Shown piece by piece: positions 18,417-27,177 of a stretch of DNA of 64,000 nt. Location of the stretch: positions 96,175-160,174 of the forward strand of contig NZ_AXAY01000023.1 in NCBI RefSeq assembly GCF_000473045.1, given 5' to 3'. Position 1 is the stretch's first letter. Every line of letters starts with the position of its first letter. The translations under genes and the position numbers were made by a program. The notes under the pieces were generated by a model. It did not search any database. It worked only from the letters and a program-made list of their open reading frames with translations, and had not been told where the DNA came from. The DNA is from Bradyrhizobium sp. WSM3983. GTDB lineage: Bacteria; Pseudomonadota; Alphaproteobacteria; Rhizobiales; Xanthobacteraceae.

Positions 18417-19429
18417 GCCAGCTCCCGTGCCGGAGGGGCCATGAATTCGGGACCGATGGGATCCCTCACCGTCTCCTGAAGAATGCGATCAATCTCCGCC
18501 ATGGCTTGCGTATCGATCCGCCATCCGAGCACGCCGGCGATCGGCGAGAGCTGCTCGGCGCGCCGGGCACCCCACAGCGCGATATTGCGCGCGCCCCGAT
18601 CCAGCACCCAGCGCGCTGCCAGATGGATCACCCGCCTGCCGAAATTGTCTCGCGCGAACCGGTCGAGCCGTTCGACGGCATCAAGATATTGCTGAAAGCG
18701 CGGCGATTGAAACTTGGGGTCGCTCTTCCTGAGGTCGTCGCCGGTGAAGTGGCTCGATATGGACATGCTGCCGGACAGAAGGCCACGGCACAGCGAACCA
18801 TAGGCGAGCAGGGCGATCTTGTTCTCGCTGCAATAGGGCAGGATGTCCTGCTCGATGGCGCGTTCGAATAGATTGTAAGGCGGCTGGGCCGCATGGAGCG
18901 GCGCCACCTTCCGGAACTGATCCATCTGCGCCGGACTGAAATTGCTGACGCCGACGGCGCGAATCTTTCCGTCGCGATGCAGCGCGGCAATCGCTTCGGC
19001 GGTTTCAGCAATGGGCGTGCGCGGATCGGGCCAATGGACCTGGTAGAGATCGATGACATCGGTGCGAAGCCGTCGTAGCGAATTCTCGACCTCCTCGACG
19101 ATGCGTGCCTTGCTGGCGTTGCGGAACGGCTTGCCGTTCGTCCAGTCCAGTCCAACCTTTGTGGCGATCACGGCCTTCCAGCGGCGACCGCCGGCGATGG
19201 CCTTACCGACGATTTCCTCCGAGCGTCCGAATCCGTAGACGGGCGCGGTATCGATCAAGTTGATTCCGCCGTCGAGCGCTTCCTGGATCGTCTCGATGGC
19301 ATCGTTTTCGTCGGTCCCGCCCCACATCCAGCCACCGATCGCCCACGTCCCGAGTGCGACGCGGGACACGCGGATCGACGCGCCGGGGATGTCGACAAAT
19401 TCCATGTTTCTTCTCTGGGCAATGTTCAT
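18413..19429 (-). CDS. Aldo/keto reductase
   Basis: The 338-residue TIM-barrel oxidoreductase has the family tetrad in place: Asp and Tyr in LIDTAPVYGFGRSEE, Lys in IATKVGLDW and His in LYQVHWPDPRT. The NADPH-binding end (VSNFSPAQMDQF and WGARRAEQL) is also present. It resembles the YghZ/general-stress AKR group acting on small aldehydes. The start at 19429 has AGGAG five bases upstream; an internal ATG at 19405 is possible. The gene is coupled to the cupin, and both lie just upstream of the aldehyde oxidase operon, which fits a shared role in aldehyde handling (inference). Confidence 0.85.
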   Translation of the reverse strand: MNIAQRRNMEFVDIPGASIRVSRVALGTWAIGGWMWGGTDENDAIETIQEALDGGINLIDTAPVYGFGRSEEIVGKAIAGGRRWKAVIATKVGLDWTNGKPFRNASKARIVEEVENSLRRLRTDVIDLYQVHWPDPRTPIAETAEAIAALHRDGKIRAVGVSNFSPAQMDQFRKVAPLHAAQPPYNLFERAIEQDILPYCSENKIALLAYGSLCRGLLSGSMSISSHFTGDDLRKSDPKFQSPRFQQYLDAVERLDRFARDNFGRRVIHLAARWVLDRGARNIALWGARRAEQLSPIAGVLGWRIDTQAMAEIDRILQETVRDPIGPEFMAPPARELA

Positions 19430-19717
19430 TGCTGCTCCTGTTGCTCTGCGCCCATTTGGATTGCACGAGACGAAGCCGGGAGTCGCCGCGCGAGCCGATG
19501 TCGCTGCGATTCGGTGGCTGCCTGTCTCTGGAGGCCAGCGGACTGCAAAGCAGGTCGGTCACGCTGAATGGGCGACTTTGTCGTGTGGGAGGTATTGCCG
19601 CTGGCAACACCCCGCCATTAAATTGGACTTCAGACTCGTCACGTTGACTTGAGGCTCTTGATTGGAGCCGCGACCGGTCCGGATGGCGCAAGCGGATCCG
19701 GACCGAAGGCAGGCGGA

Positions 19718-20149
19718 CTAGCTGCAGCTCAGCGGCAAGGGCTGATCGGGATGCAGGACGTACCAGTCGTAGCAGTCGGAATCGCCGTAATAGTAGCCGT
19801 AGCCCGGCGCGTATCTTCCGTGGCGATGCATGGCATGGTCATGGAAGCCGGTACTATCCGCATGGGGATGATCACCGAGGCCAGCATGGTCGCCGCCGAG
19901 CCGGCCCATGTTGCCATGCATTGCCATGCTGCCGACATGAACGCCTCCACCGAAGCCTCCCACATGGCCACCGCCAAAACCGCCGACGTGCGCACCGCCG
20001 CCGAAACCACCCATGTGGCCGCCACCGCCGAAGCCGCCGCCGTGACCTCCGCCACCTCCGCCGCCTCCGCCGCCACGTGCATCGGCTGCGCCGACTGCCA
20101 TTGTAGAGGCAAGCGCGGCTGTGGCCAAAATCATCAACACTCGTTTCAT
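19718..20149 (-). CDS. Secreted Gly/His-rich protein
   Basis: The 143-residue protein has a clear signal peptide (MKRVLMILATAALASTMAVG, cleaved after ADA). A Gly-rich tract with regularly spaced His follows (repeats of GGFGGG with HM, AHV, HV), and the C-terminus is rich in His, Asp and Tyr with two Cys. The His-Gly repeats suggest metal binding or a flexible surface protein; no family function is known to me. The start is set by GGAG seven bases before the ATG at 20149; the longer upstream frame is not supported. Confidence 0.68.
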   Translation of the reverse strand: MKRVLMILATAALASTMAVGAADARGGGGGGGGGGHGGGFGGGGHMGGFGGGAHVGGFGGGHVGGFGGGVHVGSMAMHGNMGRLGGDHAGLGDHPHADSTGFHDHAMHRHGRYAPGYGYYYGDSDCYDWYVLHPDQPLPLSCS

Positions 20150-20476
20150 CAGAACACTCCTTTTGACTCGAAGCTTTGCCGGTCGACGCTCGATCCGTGC
20201 GTTGTTGTGCAACCGGGCCTTCGCGATATCTGAAAGAGTAGGAATGCTCGACGGCCGATCCGGTAAGTCTGCCTTCACAACAACCGGAATGCCGTTCGGC
20301 TCGCGGGAAGTTGAGGGCGCGCGATCAATAGCGCCCGGTCACTGCATGCGAAATGATCAAGAAAAAGCAGGCTGGACGCGGATTCCAGCCCGCTTTTGTC
20401 GAAGCGGTGATCGGCCGGCCTCTTAGCACAGAAGCGAGAGCAGAGCCGTCGATCAGACCGAAGCAGAGTACGTGGA
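20150..20476. other. Intergenic, nothing recognised
   Basis: No gene, clear terminator or known site was seen here. It should hold the promoter of the Gly/His-rich protein gene, which reads leftward from 20149. Confidence 0.5.
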
Positions 20477-20722
20477 TTAGAACGCACCGGTGCCCGGTTC
20501 GCAGGGAACGTTGCTGCCGGTCCACGGCGGCGTTGCGAACGCGCCGACGCGGGGCGCCGGAACGCAGGCACGGTGAGCCCAGTAGAACGGCGCGCCCGGG
20601 GCCGCGGCATTGGCTTCCACGGCGGTCCGTCGGGCAAGGCTGGCGCTTTCGCGCGCCATGGCAGGCGTCGCGAGCATTGCCACCGCAATCAGGCCAGTCG
20701 ACAGCAGCTTGAGATTCGTCAT
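20477..20722 (-). CDS. Small secreted protein, MTNLKLLS family
   Basis: The 81-residue protein has a signal peptide (MTNLKLLSTGLIAVAMLATP, ending AMA) and a short Ala/Pro-rich mature part with two Cys (RACVPAP and NVPCEPG). A relative with nearly the same signal peptide occurs at 43291-43539. The ribosome site GGAGAAG precedes the ATG. Function unknown; this type of short periplasmic protein is frequent in Bradyrhizobium genomes. Confidence 0.68.
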   Translation of the reverse strand: MTNLKLLSTGLIAVAMLATPAMARESASLARRTAVEANAAAPGAPFYWAHRACVPAPRVGAFATPPWTGSNVPCEPGTGAF

Positions 20723-21066
20723 TGATCTTCTCCGTTGAAAAGCAGTAGGCCGGGTGAAAGCGTGGCCCGTCCGAGCAAGTGGGACGGATCACGGATGAGC
20801 CAAACGCACGAAACGCTCACACGCATTCAAGCGAGCGTGACCTGCGGAGTAGCAGAAACGGAATCGCATCAGCGTCCCCGTGCGGCCGCGTCTCGAAGAC
20901 GTCGTTCGATTGAAGGGACAGCAGCGCGCGAGCATTCGAGTGGCCGCGCAAGGGAGCACAGAGGGCAGGATCATTGAGCCCGCTATCCGCGCGGGGCGAG
21001 ATTGAGCGTGGCGGCACGAGGCAGGTTCTTGGCAAGCGCACGACGTCGCCGCGCGAACCGGCGCGC
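20723..21066. other. Intergenic, nothing firmly recognised
   Basis: Only chance frames are present. A six-base-pair inverted repeat (CCGTCC and GGACGG, near 20769-20788) upstream of the small secreted protein gene could be an operator half-site pair or a weak hairpin. Confidence 0.4.
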
Positions 21067-21999
21067 CTACAGCCCGGCTTCCTCCGAAGACACCATCCCC
21101 AGCGCCGTCCAGTCGAGCCCGCCGTGGCCGCGAGCAATACCCGTGATCAAGCGGTCGCGAACGACACCGACCGATGGCATAGGCGCACTGGCCAGTTCCG
21201 CCTCCGCGAGAGCCAGTCGCACGTCCTTGAGCGCCAGCGGCATGGTCAGCCCGGGCTGATAGTTCTGCGCGATGAGCCGCCGACCATAATTTCTGTGAAC
21301 CCGGCTGTCGAACATCGTGCCGGTCATGATGTCCACGAACTGTTGCGGGTCCTGTCCTCGCTTTCGCAGCACGGTCACGATTTCTCCGAGGACCTCAAGC
21401 GTTGTCGCGGTCATCATGTTGCCGAGCAGCTTGATCAGATTGGCCTGCGCGGGATCCGTGCCGATGACGAAGGTCTGTCCCAGGGAATCCGTCACCAGCC
21501 GGCAACGTTCGCAGGACGCCGGGTCGCCGGCCACGATGACGGCGAGCTGGCGGGCTCTCGCGGCGTCGGGGTTGCCGAACACGGGGGCTGCAACATAGCC
21601 TTGCCCGCGACGCTCATGCTCGAGCAGAAACTCGGTCGAGGCCGCGGTGCTGATGGTACTCATCGACAGATGGACCGCCCCGGGTCGCAGCGAATCCGAT
21701 AATCCGAATTTACCAAACAAGACGTTCCGCACCGCAGCGTCATCGGGCAGCATGGTGATGATGATGTCGCTGTCGAACAGGTCCGGCCGGCGGGTCGTGA
21801 CCGCTATGCCGAGAGCCTGAAGGTCGCCGATGCGCTCCGGCCGGCGCACAAAGGCGCATACGTTGTGACCGTCCGCGGCGAGATTGGCTGCCATGGCGGT
21901 CCCCATCAGGCCGAGCCCGACGAATCCGACCTTGGCCGACATCCGCGGATCACCCAACAGATTGCCATTCGTGCTCCGGTCGTCGGCGGTGTCCAGCAT
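21067..21999 (-). CDS. NAD(P)-dependent beta-hydroxyacid dehydrogenase family protein
   Basis: The 310-residue protein has the Rossmann motif of the 3-hydroxyisobutyrate/tartronate semialdehyde reductase family (VGFVGLGLMGTAMAANLAADG). It also has the substrate-region motif (APVFGNPDAARARQLAVIVAG, in place of the usual APVSGG) and the catalytic Lys in ANLIKLLGNMM. The true substrate cannot be read from the sequence. The start at 21999 has a GGGAG nine bases upstream; the ATG at 21942, at the Rossmann strand itself, is the alternative. It is transcribed away from the two-component system that follows. Confidence 0.82.
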   Translation of the reverse strand: MLDTADDRSTNGNLLGDPRMSAKVGFVGLGLMGTAMAANLAADGHNVCAFVRRPERIGDLQALGIAVTTRRPDLFDSDIIITMLPDDAAVRNVLFGKFGLSDSLRPGAVHLSMSTISTAASTEFLLEHERRGQGYVAAPVFGNPDAARARQLAVIVAGDPASCERCRLVTDSLGQTFVIGTDPAQANLIKLLGNMMTATTLEVLGEIVTVLRKRGQDPQQFVDIMTGTMFDSRVHRNYGRRLIAQNYQPGLTMPLALKDVRLALAEAELASAPMPSVGVVRDRLITGIARGHGGLDWTALGMVSSEEAGL

Positions 22000-22401
22000 G
22001 GCGGCTCGCTCCCTCGTTCGCTCAACGAAAAAAGTAAGAAGCCCCCTGGCCGATGTCGTCTAAAATCGGATTCAGTGTTGCGGGGCGAGGGGTCTTTCGG
22101 CGGAGCCGTGCGGCGTCGGGCAGGCATGTGCCGGCTGGTTTCCGGTCCGCTAAGCTCCCTAAAATGCTATTTAATGGCAGCGCCCGGGCGGAGAGTTTAT
22201 GTCTTTGGCCGAGGGCCCTGCCGCGCTTTGCCAAGGCGGCGTGCTGATCCGAAGTGGACGGCGCCAGGCCAACGAACGGGATAGCGCAGCCCGGCTTATT
22301 CCAACTCGGCTATCGAACGGTGGCTTATGACTTTGCCAACAAGCCAGCATATGATTTCCCACCGGCCGGCCGGGCAATTTGGCACACCTGAGATCGAGTT
22401 G
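22000..22401. other. Divergent intergenic region
   Basis: This separates the dehydrogenase gene (leftward) from the two-component system (rightward) and should contain both promoters. I saw no clear palindrome or known box. Confidence 0.4.
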
Positions 22402-23082
22402 ATGATGAAGGTTCTTCTGATCGAAGACGACGCCGGAACGGCCGAGGAGATCCTGGCCGAACTGAGCGAGCTCGGGTTCGATGTCAAGTGGGCATCGAAC
22501 GGAATCGATGGCCTCGACAAGGCCCGCGCGCTGGATCCCGATGTTCTGATCGTGGATCGCATGTTGCCCGGCATGGACGGTCTGACGATCATCGAGGCGC
22601 TGCGCAAGGAGCAGGTGGGTACCCCGGTCTTGGTGCTGAGCGCGCTCGGTGCCGTCGATGATCGGGTGCGCGGCCTGCGCAGCGGCGGAGACGACTATCT
22701 GACGAAGCCGTTTGCCATCGTGGAGCTCATCGCGAGAATAGAAGCTCTGCTTCGTCGTCCGGCTGACAGCCGCGGGACGAGCCTGCGCGTCGGCGCGCTT
22801 GAGCTCGACCTGATCGAGCGCACCGCCCGGCGCGGCGAGCGTGAGATCGATTTGTTGCCGCGTGAATTCCGCCTCCTTGAATACATGATGCGGCGTAGCG
22901 ATCAACTGCTGACCCGCGCAATGCTGCTCGAAGAGGTCTGGAGCTACAAGTTCGTTCCGGCGACGACCAATCTGGTCGATGTGCACATGGGACGTTTGCG
23001 GCACAAGGTCGACGGTCCCGGTGAAGTGCAGATGATCCACAATGTCCGGGGCTCCGGTTTCATTCTGCGGGCGCAGCAATAG
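22402..23082 (+). CDS. OmpR/PhoB-family response regulator
   Basis: The 226-residue regulator has an intact receiver (acidic pair at 9-10, phospho-acceptor Asp52 in VLIVDRMLPGMDG, Lys102 in YLTKPF) and a C-terminal winged helix (PREFRLLEYMMRRSDQLLTR, then VDVHMGRLRHKVD). It is followed after 59 bases by its likely partner kinase. The start is taken at the ATG pair 22402/22405 because the receiver begins there; the open frame reaches back to 22327 with no domain content. A paralogue that has lost most of its receiver lies at 53950-54780. Target genes are unknown. Confidence 0.85.
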   Translation: MMKVLLIEDDAGTAEEILAELSELGFDVKWASNGIDGLDKARALDPDVLIVDRMLPGMDGLTIIEALRKEQVGTPVLVLSALGAVDDRVRGLRSGGDDYLTKPFAIVELIARIEALLRRPADSRGTSLRVGALELDLIERTARRGEREIDLLPREFRLLEYMMRRSDQLLTRAMLLEEVWSYKFVPATTNLVDVHMGRLRHKVDGPGEVQMIHNVRGSGFILRAQQ

Positions 23083-23141
23083 AAGGACCGGCGCCGTGAC
23101 CCGGCGATTGGACGACGTAGCAACAGCAACCGGCCAGATCG

Positions 23142-24521
23142 ATGCGCCAGCTCATACGCTCAAATACCTTCCGGTGGGCTACGGCTGTGGCCGTCGTCTT
23201 CGCCATCTTCATGATCGCGATATTCGGCTTTATCTACTGGAAGATCGACGGTTATCTGATCTCGCGTTCCGATCGGATGATCGCCCAACAGCTCAATTTC
23301 ATGGCCGCCCTGCCGCGCGATCGGCGCGCTGATGCGATTGCGGACCATCTTGGCCAGGACTCCCGTGGCGTGCAGTATGCGGGATTGTTCGATCCTGCCG
23401 GCAATCGGCTTGCGGGCAATCTCAGGGAGGTGCCGCACGGCTTCAGGATCGATGGCGGGGCGCAAGCTGCGAAGGCTTCGCGAATTGGCCAATCGCCGAG
23501 TGGCGATCCGCTGATCCGGGCTGTCGGCCGGCATCTGGACAATGGCGATGTCCTCCTGCTTGGACGCAATGTCGACGAGACCCGCGAGATTTCGACCGTC
23601 GTGGGCCAGGCCCTCGCACTGGGGCTGCTGCCGACGCTCTGCCTTTGCCTGTTGGCGGGCGTCTGGCTGAGCGTGCGCGCGCAAAGGCGCGTCGAGGAGG
23701 TCAATGAGCGGGTTCAGCGCATCATCGCCGGCGACCTTAGTGAGCGTCTCCCCGATCGAAAAGTAGACGATCCGTTCTCCAGACTCGCTGCGATCGTGAA
23801 TGGCATGCTCGATGAGATGGAGGCGATGATCAACGCGCTCGCCGGCGTCGGTAACGACATCGCGCACGATCTGCGAACTCCGCTGACGCGTGCCCGTTTG
23901 TCTCTGGAGCGCGGGCGCACCCATGCCACCACCCTGGAACAGCTTCAGGTGGTTACGGACAAGGCGATCGGAGGCATTGATCAGTCCCTCGCGATCATCA
24001 CCGCTCTCCTGCGACTGACGGAGATTGAGAATAGCCGGCGTTCGGCCGGGTTCGGCAACGTTGCGCTTCATGAAATCCTGCGGGAGGTGTGTGACGTCTA
24101 CGAGCCGATCGCTGAAGACAAAAGCATCGAGCTTGGCGTGGATATCGACCGCAAGCTGCACGTCTGGGGGGACCGGGATCTTCTATTCGAGGCTGTGGCG
24201 AATCTCGTCGACAACGCGATCAAGTTCACGCCGGCCGGCGGGAAGGTCGGCCTGGAGCTCTTGCGGAGCGATCAGGAGACCACCGTGTGCGTCACCGACA
24301 CGGGACCGGGCGTCGGCGAACAGGAGCGTGAAGCCGTGCTGCGGCGATTCTATCGCTCCGACAAGATGCGCAATACGCCGGGTGTCGGGCTCGGACTTAG
24401 CCTGGTGACGGCCATCGTAAAGCTGCATGGCTTCCGGCTGGTCATCCATCCCGGTTCCGGAGGCCGGATCGAGGTCGTCTGTCCGGACAAGGCAAACGGA
24501 CCGAACCTGCCGCCAAGATGA
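23142..24521 (+). CDS. Sensor histidine kinase of the OmpR-type pair
   Basis: The 459-residue kinase has two membrane helices (about residues 13-33 and 155-178) around a 120-residue periplasmic sensor with no recognised domain. A HAMP linker follows (VQRIIAGDLSERLPDRKVDD), then the phospho-accepting His242 in NDIAHDLRTPLTRARL. The ATP-binding domain has its N box (VANLVDNAIKFTP), G1 (VTDTGPGVG) and G2 (GVGLGLSLV). It should phosphorylate the regulator encoded just upstream. The signal is unknown. Confidence 0.87.
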   Translation: MRQLIRSNTFRWATAVAVVFAIFMIAIFGFIYWKIDGYLISRSDRMIAQQLNFMAALPRDRRADAIADHLGQDSRGVQYAGLFDPAGNRLAGNLREVPHGFRIDGGAQAAKASRIGQSPSGDPLIRAVGRHLDNGDVLLLGRNVDETREISTVVGQALALGLLPTLCLCLLAGVWLSVRAQRRVEEVNERVQRIIAGDLSERLPDRKVDDPFSRLAAIVNGMLDEMEAMINALAGVGNDIAHDLRTPLTRARLSLERGRTHATTLEQLQVVTDKAIGGIDQSLAIITALLRLTEIENSRRSAGFGNVALHEILREVCDVYEPIAEDKSIELGVDIDRKLHVWGDRDLLFEAVANLVDNAIKFTPAGGKVGLELLRSDQETTVCVTDTGPGVGEQEREAVLRRFYRSDKMRNTPGVGLGLSLVTAIVKLHGFRLVIHPGSGGRIEVVCPDKANGPNLPPR

Positions 24522-24545
24522 TCGAGCATCCGGGAAGACGTGGCG

Positions 24546-25085
24546 CTACGGTGCAGCTTTCTCGAAGATCAGGTCAGGTTGAGACGCGCCGGCTGGGCGG
24601 CCAATCACCACCGTGCCGTGATTCAGCGCCTGGTGGCAGGAATTGCAGGCATCGCTGAGCGCGTCATAGGCCCTGCCAAACTCCGCATTGTCTTTTCGGT
24701 CGATCGCACCCTTCAGTGCCTCGAGCGGTTGTCCGGTGACGGACTCGATCATCTCGGGAAACGGAGTGTTCTCTGCGACCGGATGCGCGCGTCCGAGCCG
24801 ACCGAACGCTCCGCGGAGATTGCCCAGCTCGTAATCGGCAAAATCCCAGTCACCGGACTGCTCGGCGCGCCATATCCGCTCGTGCCGAGGCTGAATCGTG
24901 CCGATCATCAGATCGCTGATGCTCGGCAGATATGTCACCGGTTGCGTGGGGGAGGTGCTCGCAGCACCGGCATGAGCTCCGGGCAGGCGCACAAAGGCGG
25001 CTGTTAGCAGGATCACAATGGACGCTGACAGCAGACCGAGCGCCAACGAACTTTTCGACACGGCGGAGAACGGAGCAAGGTTCAT
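24546..25085 (-). CDS. Periplasmic mono-heme cytochrome c-like protein
   Basis: The 179-residue protein has a membrane or signal segment (LGLLSASIVILLTAAFVRL), a mostly helical middle and one heme-binding motif CNSCH near residue 150. The late position of CxxCH in a helical protein suggests the cytochrome c'/c-556 class and not a classical c-type electron carrier. It follows the PQQ-type dehydrogenase gene by 71 bases on the same strand and could take electrons from it. The start at 25085 precedes the hydrophobic segment; the longer frame upstream lies in non-coding sequence and inside the dehydrogenase gene. Confidence 0.72.
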   Translation of the reverse strand: MNLAPFSAVSKSSLALGLLSASIVILLTAAFVRLPGAHAGAASTSPTQPVTYLPSISDLMIGTIQPRHERIWRAEQSGDWDFADYELGNLRGAFGRLGRAHPVAENTPFPEMIESVTGQPLEALKGAIDRKDNAEFGRAYDALSDACNSCHQALNHGTVVIGRPAGASQPDLIFEKAAP

Positions 25086-25156
25086 GGCGGCTGTTCCGAA
25101 TGGCAGACCGAGAAAGGAAGAGCGGGCCCGGCAGTCCGGGCTCGCCCAGTCGCTCG

Positions 25157-26500
25157 CTACGAGGCCGGCTTTGCAGCAGCGCTGGTCGACGAGACGCGCC
25201 ACACCGTGTTGCCGACGTCATCAGCAATGAGCAGCGCGCCGGTCCGGTCGACGGCAAGGCCGACCGGTCTGCCGTGGGTGTGGTTGTCCGCGTCAAGAAA
25301 GCCGGTGACGACATCCTGCGCAGGCCCGGACGGCTTTCCGTCCTTGAAGGGTACGAAGACCACCTTATAGCCGTTGAGCGGTGTTCGATCCCAGCTGCCG
25401 TGCTCTCCGACGAAGGCGCCGCTTTCGTACTTCGCGGGCAGGCCATGGCCGGCGGACATGACGAATCCCAGAGGAGCCACGTGTGAGCTGAGCGCGTAGT
25501 CGGGCACGGTCGCCCTGGCCACGAGATCGGGCCGTTGCGGTTGAACGCGAGGATCGAGATGCCGGCCGTAATAGCTGTAGGGCCATCCGTAAAAGCCGCC
25601 GTCCTGCACGGAGGTGAGATAGTCCGGCACCAGGTCGGGACCGATCTCATCGCGTTCGTTAGCGATCGCCCAGAGCTTGCCGGTGATCGGCTCCCGCTGC
25701 AGGCCTGTCGGGTTGCGCAAGCCGCTGGCGAAGATGCGATGTGCGCCGGTCGCGCGGTCAACTTCCCAGATGGCGGCGCGCTCATACTCGGCCTGAAGGC
25801 CGTTTTCCGCGATATTGCTGTTCGAGCCGACACCGACGTAGAGCTTGGATCCGTCGGGGCTTGCAAGAAGGCTCTTGGTCCAATGATGATCGATCGGGCC
25901 GCCCGGCAGATCGGTCAGCTTGGTGCCCTCAGTGGTAATGCTGGTCTGTCCGTCCTGATACTGATAGCGCATGATCGCATCCGTGTTCGCGACATAGAGA
26001 TCGTGGCCGACCAGCGCTATGCCGAACGGAGAATTGAGGTGATCCAGAAACACCGTTCGCAGGTCGGGAATGCCATCGCCGTTGGTGTCGCGGAGCAGCG
26101 TAATCCGGTTTGCATCTTTTGCCTTGGCGCCGGCGAACCACTGCACCACGCCGGTGACCAGATCCTTGGGACGGAAGATCGGCGGCTTGGGACCATTGCT
26201 CTCGACGACCAGCACGTCGCCGTTCGGCAGGGCGTACACCGATCTCGGATGCTGGAATCCTGTAGCAAGTGCATGGACCTGCAGCCCCTGCTGCACCTTG
26301 GGCGTTTCGGAGCCCCACACTACCGGGGTCGCAATCCGGATCGGTGGCAACAGATATTGATGCAGCGCCGGCAGCACCGGATTGGCGCCGATCTGCAGCT
26401 TCGGGTCACCTCCGATGTCATTACAGCCGGCCAGACCCAGCCCTGCGACTGCGGCCATGATGGCCGCAACGCGCGGCAGGCTCGTCTTCACGTCAATCAT
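25157..26500 (-). CDS. PQQ-dependent sugar dehydrogenase (sorbosone dehydrogenase type) lipoprotein
   Basis: The 447-residue protein has a lipoprotein signal ending in LGLAGC. It then has the six-bladed propeller of the soluble glucose/sorbosone dehydrogenase family, shown by ALATGFQHPRSVYALPNGD, LRNPTGLQREPITGKLW and VGEHGSWDRTPLNGYKVVFV. Such enzymes use PQQ to oxidise aldoses or related sugars in the periplasm. The ATG overlaps the stop of the DUF2231 membrane protein gene by four bases (26497-26500), and a cytochrome c gene follows, so a short electron-transfer operon is likely. PQQ synthesis genes are not in this window. Confidence 0.85.
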   Translation of the reverse strand: MIDVKTSLPRVAAIMAAVAGLGLAGCNDIGGDPKLQIGANPVLPALHQYLLPPIRIATPVVWGSETPKVQQGLQVHALATGFQHPRSVYALPNGDVLVVESNGPKPPIFRPKDLVTGVVQWFAGAKAKDANRITLLRDTNGDGIPDLRTVFLDHLNSPFGIALVGHDLYVANTDAIMRYQYQDGQTSITTEGTKLTDLPGGPIDHHWTKSLLASPDGSKLYVGVGSNSNIAENGLQAEYERAAIWEVDRATGAHRIFASGLRNPTGLQREPITGKLWAIANERDEIGPDLVPDYLTSVQDGGFYGWPYSYYGRHLDPRVQPQRPDLVARATVPDYALSSHVAPLGFVMSAGHGLPAKYESGAFVGEHGSWDRTPLNGYKVVFVPFKDGKPSGPAQDVVTGFLDADNHTHGRPVGLAVDRTGALLIADDVGNTVWRVSSTSAAAKPAS

Positions 26501-26946
26501 GCCTTTGCTCCGATGCGATAGCGGTTGGTCAGCGCCCAGCCCGGGAAGATTGCGACAAGCAGCAGAACGAGGACGACGCCCGAGAGAGTCAGCCCCGTCG
26601 GGACGATCGCGGTGTAGCCATCGCGGCTGTGAATCAGGACATTGAAAATGGACAATACGACCCCCGACGCATAGGCAAGTGCGCGGATCCATGCCGGTCG
26701 CTGGCGACGAAAGAGATCGATCACCGCGGCCAACGCGACGAACGCGCCCATGATCAACCCCGCCGCGATCAGCCAGACGGAGAACCGGTACCACATCACC
26801 TCTGCGGTCCGCCAATATGCCAGGTCGGTCACGAATGCCGCCGCGAAGTAGGCCACCGGAAATGGCACCAGCATCTGGTGAATAGGTCGTCTGCGCACCA
26901 CGATCGGTGATCGACCGGTGAGGGCAGTGCTTTCCGGCTTCGTCAT
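26497..26946 (-). CDS. DUF2231 family membrane protein
   Basis: The 149-residue inner-membrane protein has four hydrophobic helices and the DUF2231 opening pattern (RRRPIHQMLVPFPVAYFAAA). Proteins of this family often sit beside PQQ or heme dehydrogenases and may bind heme through conserved His, though this is not established. It is the first gene of the group with the PQQ-type dehydrogenase and cytochrome, joined by an ATGA overlap. The start at 26946 has GGAG about ten bases upstream. Confidence 0.75.
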   Translation of the reverse strand: MTKPESTALTGRSPIVVRRRPIHQMLVPFPVAYFAAAFVTDLAYWRTAEVMWYRFSVWLIAAGLIMGAFVALAAVIDLFRRQRPAWIRALAYASGVVLSIFNVLIHSRDGYTAIVPTGLTLSGVVLVLLLVAIFPGWALTNRYRIGAKA

Positions 26947-27177
26947 GCTCGTGCGCTCCGTGAGTTTGCTGTTCTTGCGCCCAGACGGGCGATCGGTCCG
27001 GCCCTGTCGGCCTGCCTCCAATGTCGTCGTCCAGCGTCGAATGATTTTTCGAGTTCGCACGAAGCAGGACAAACCTTTCGTGCCTGCCGTGCAATCAAGA
27101 AAAAGCGGCCGCGGCGCGAAGACATCTGTCGGAAGGCGAGCCTATCTGAGCGAGGACGCTACCAGCAAGGAGCCGCA

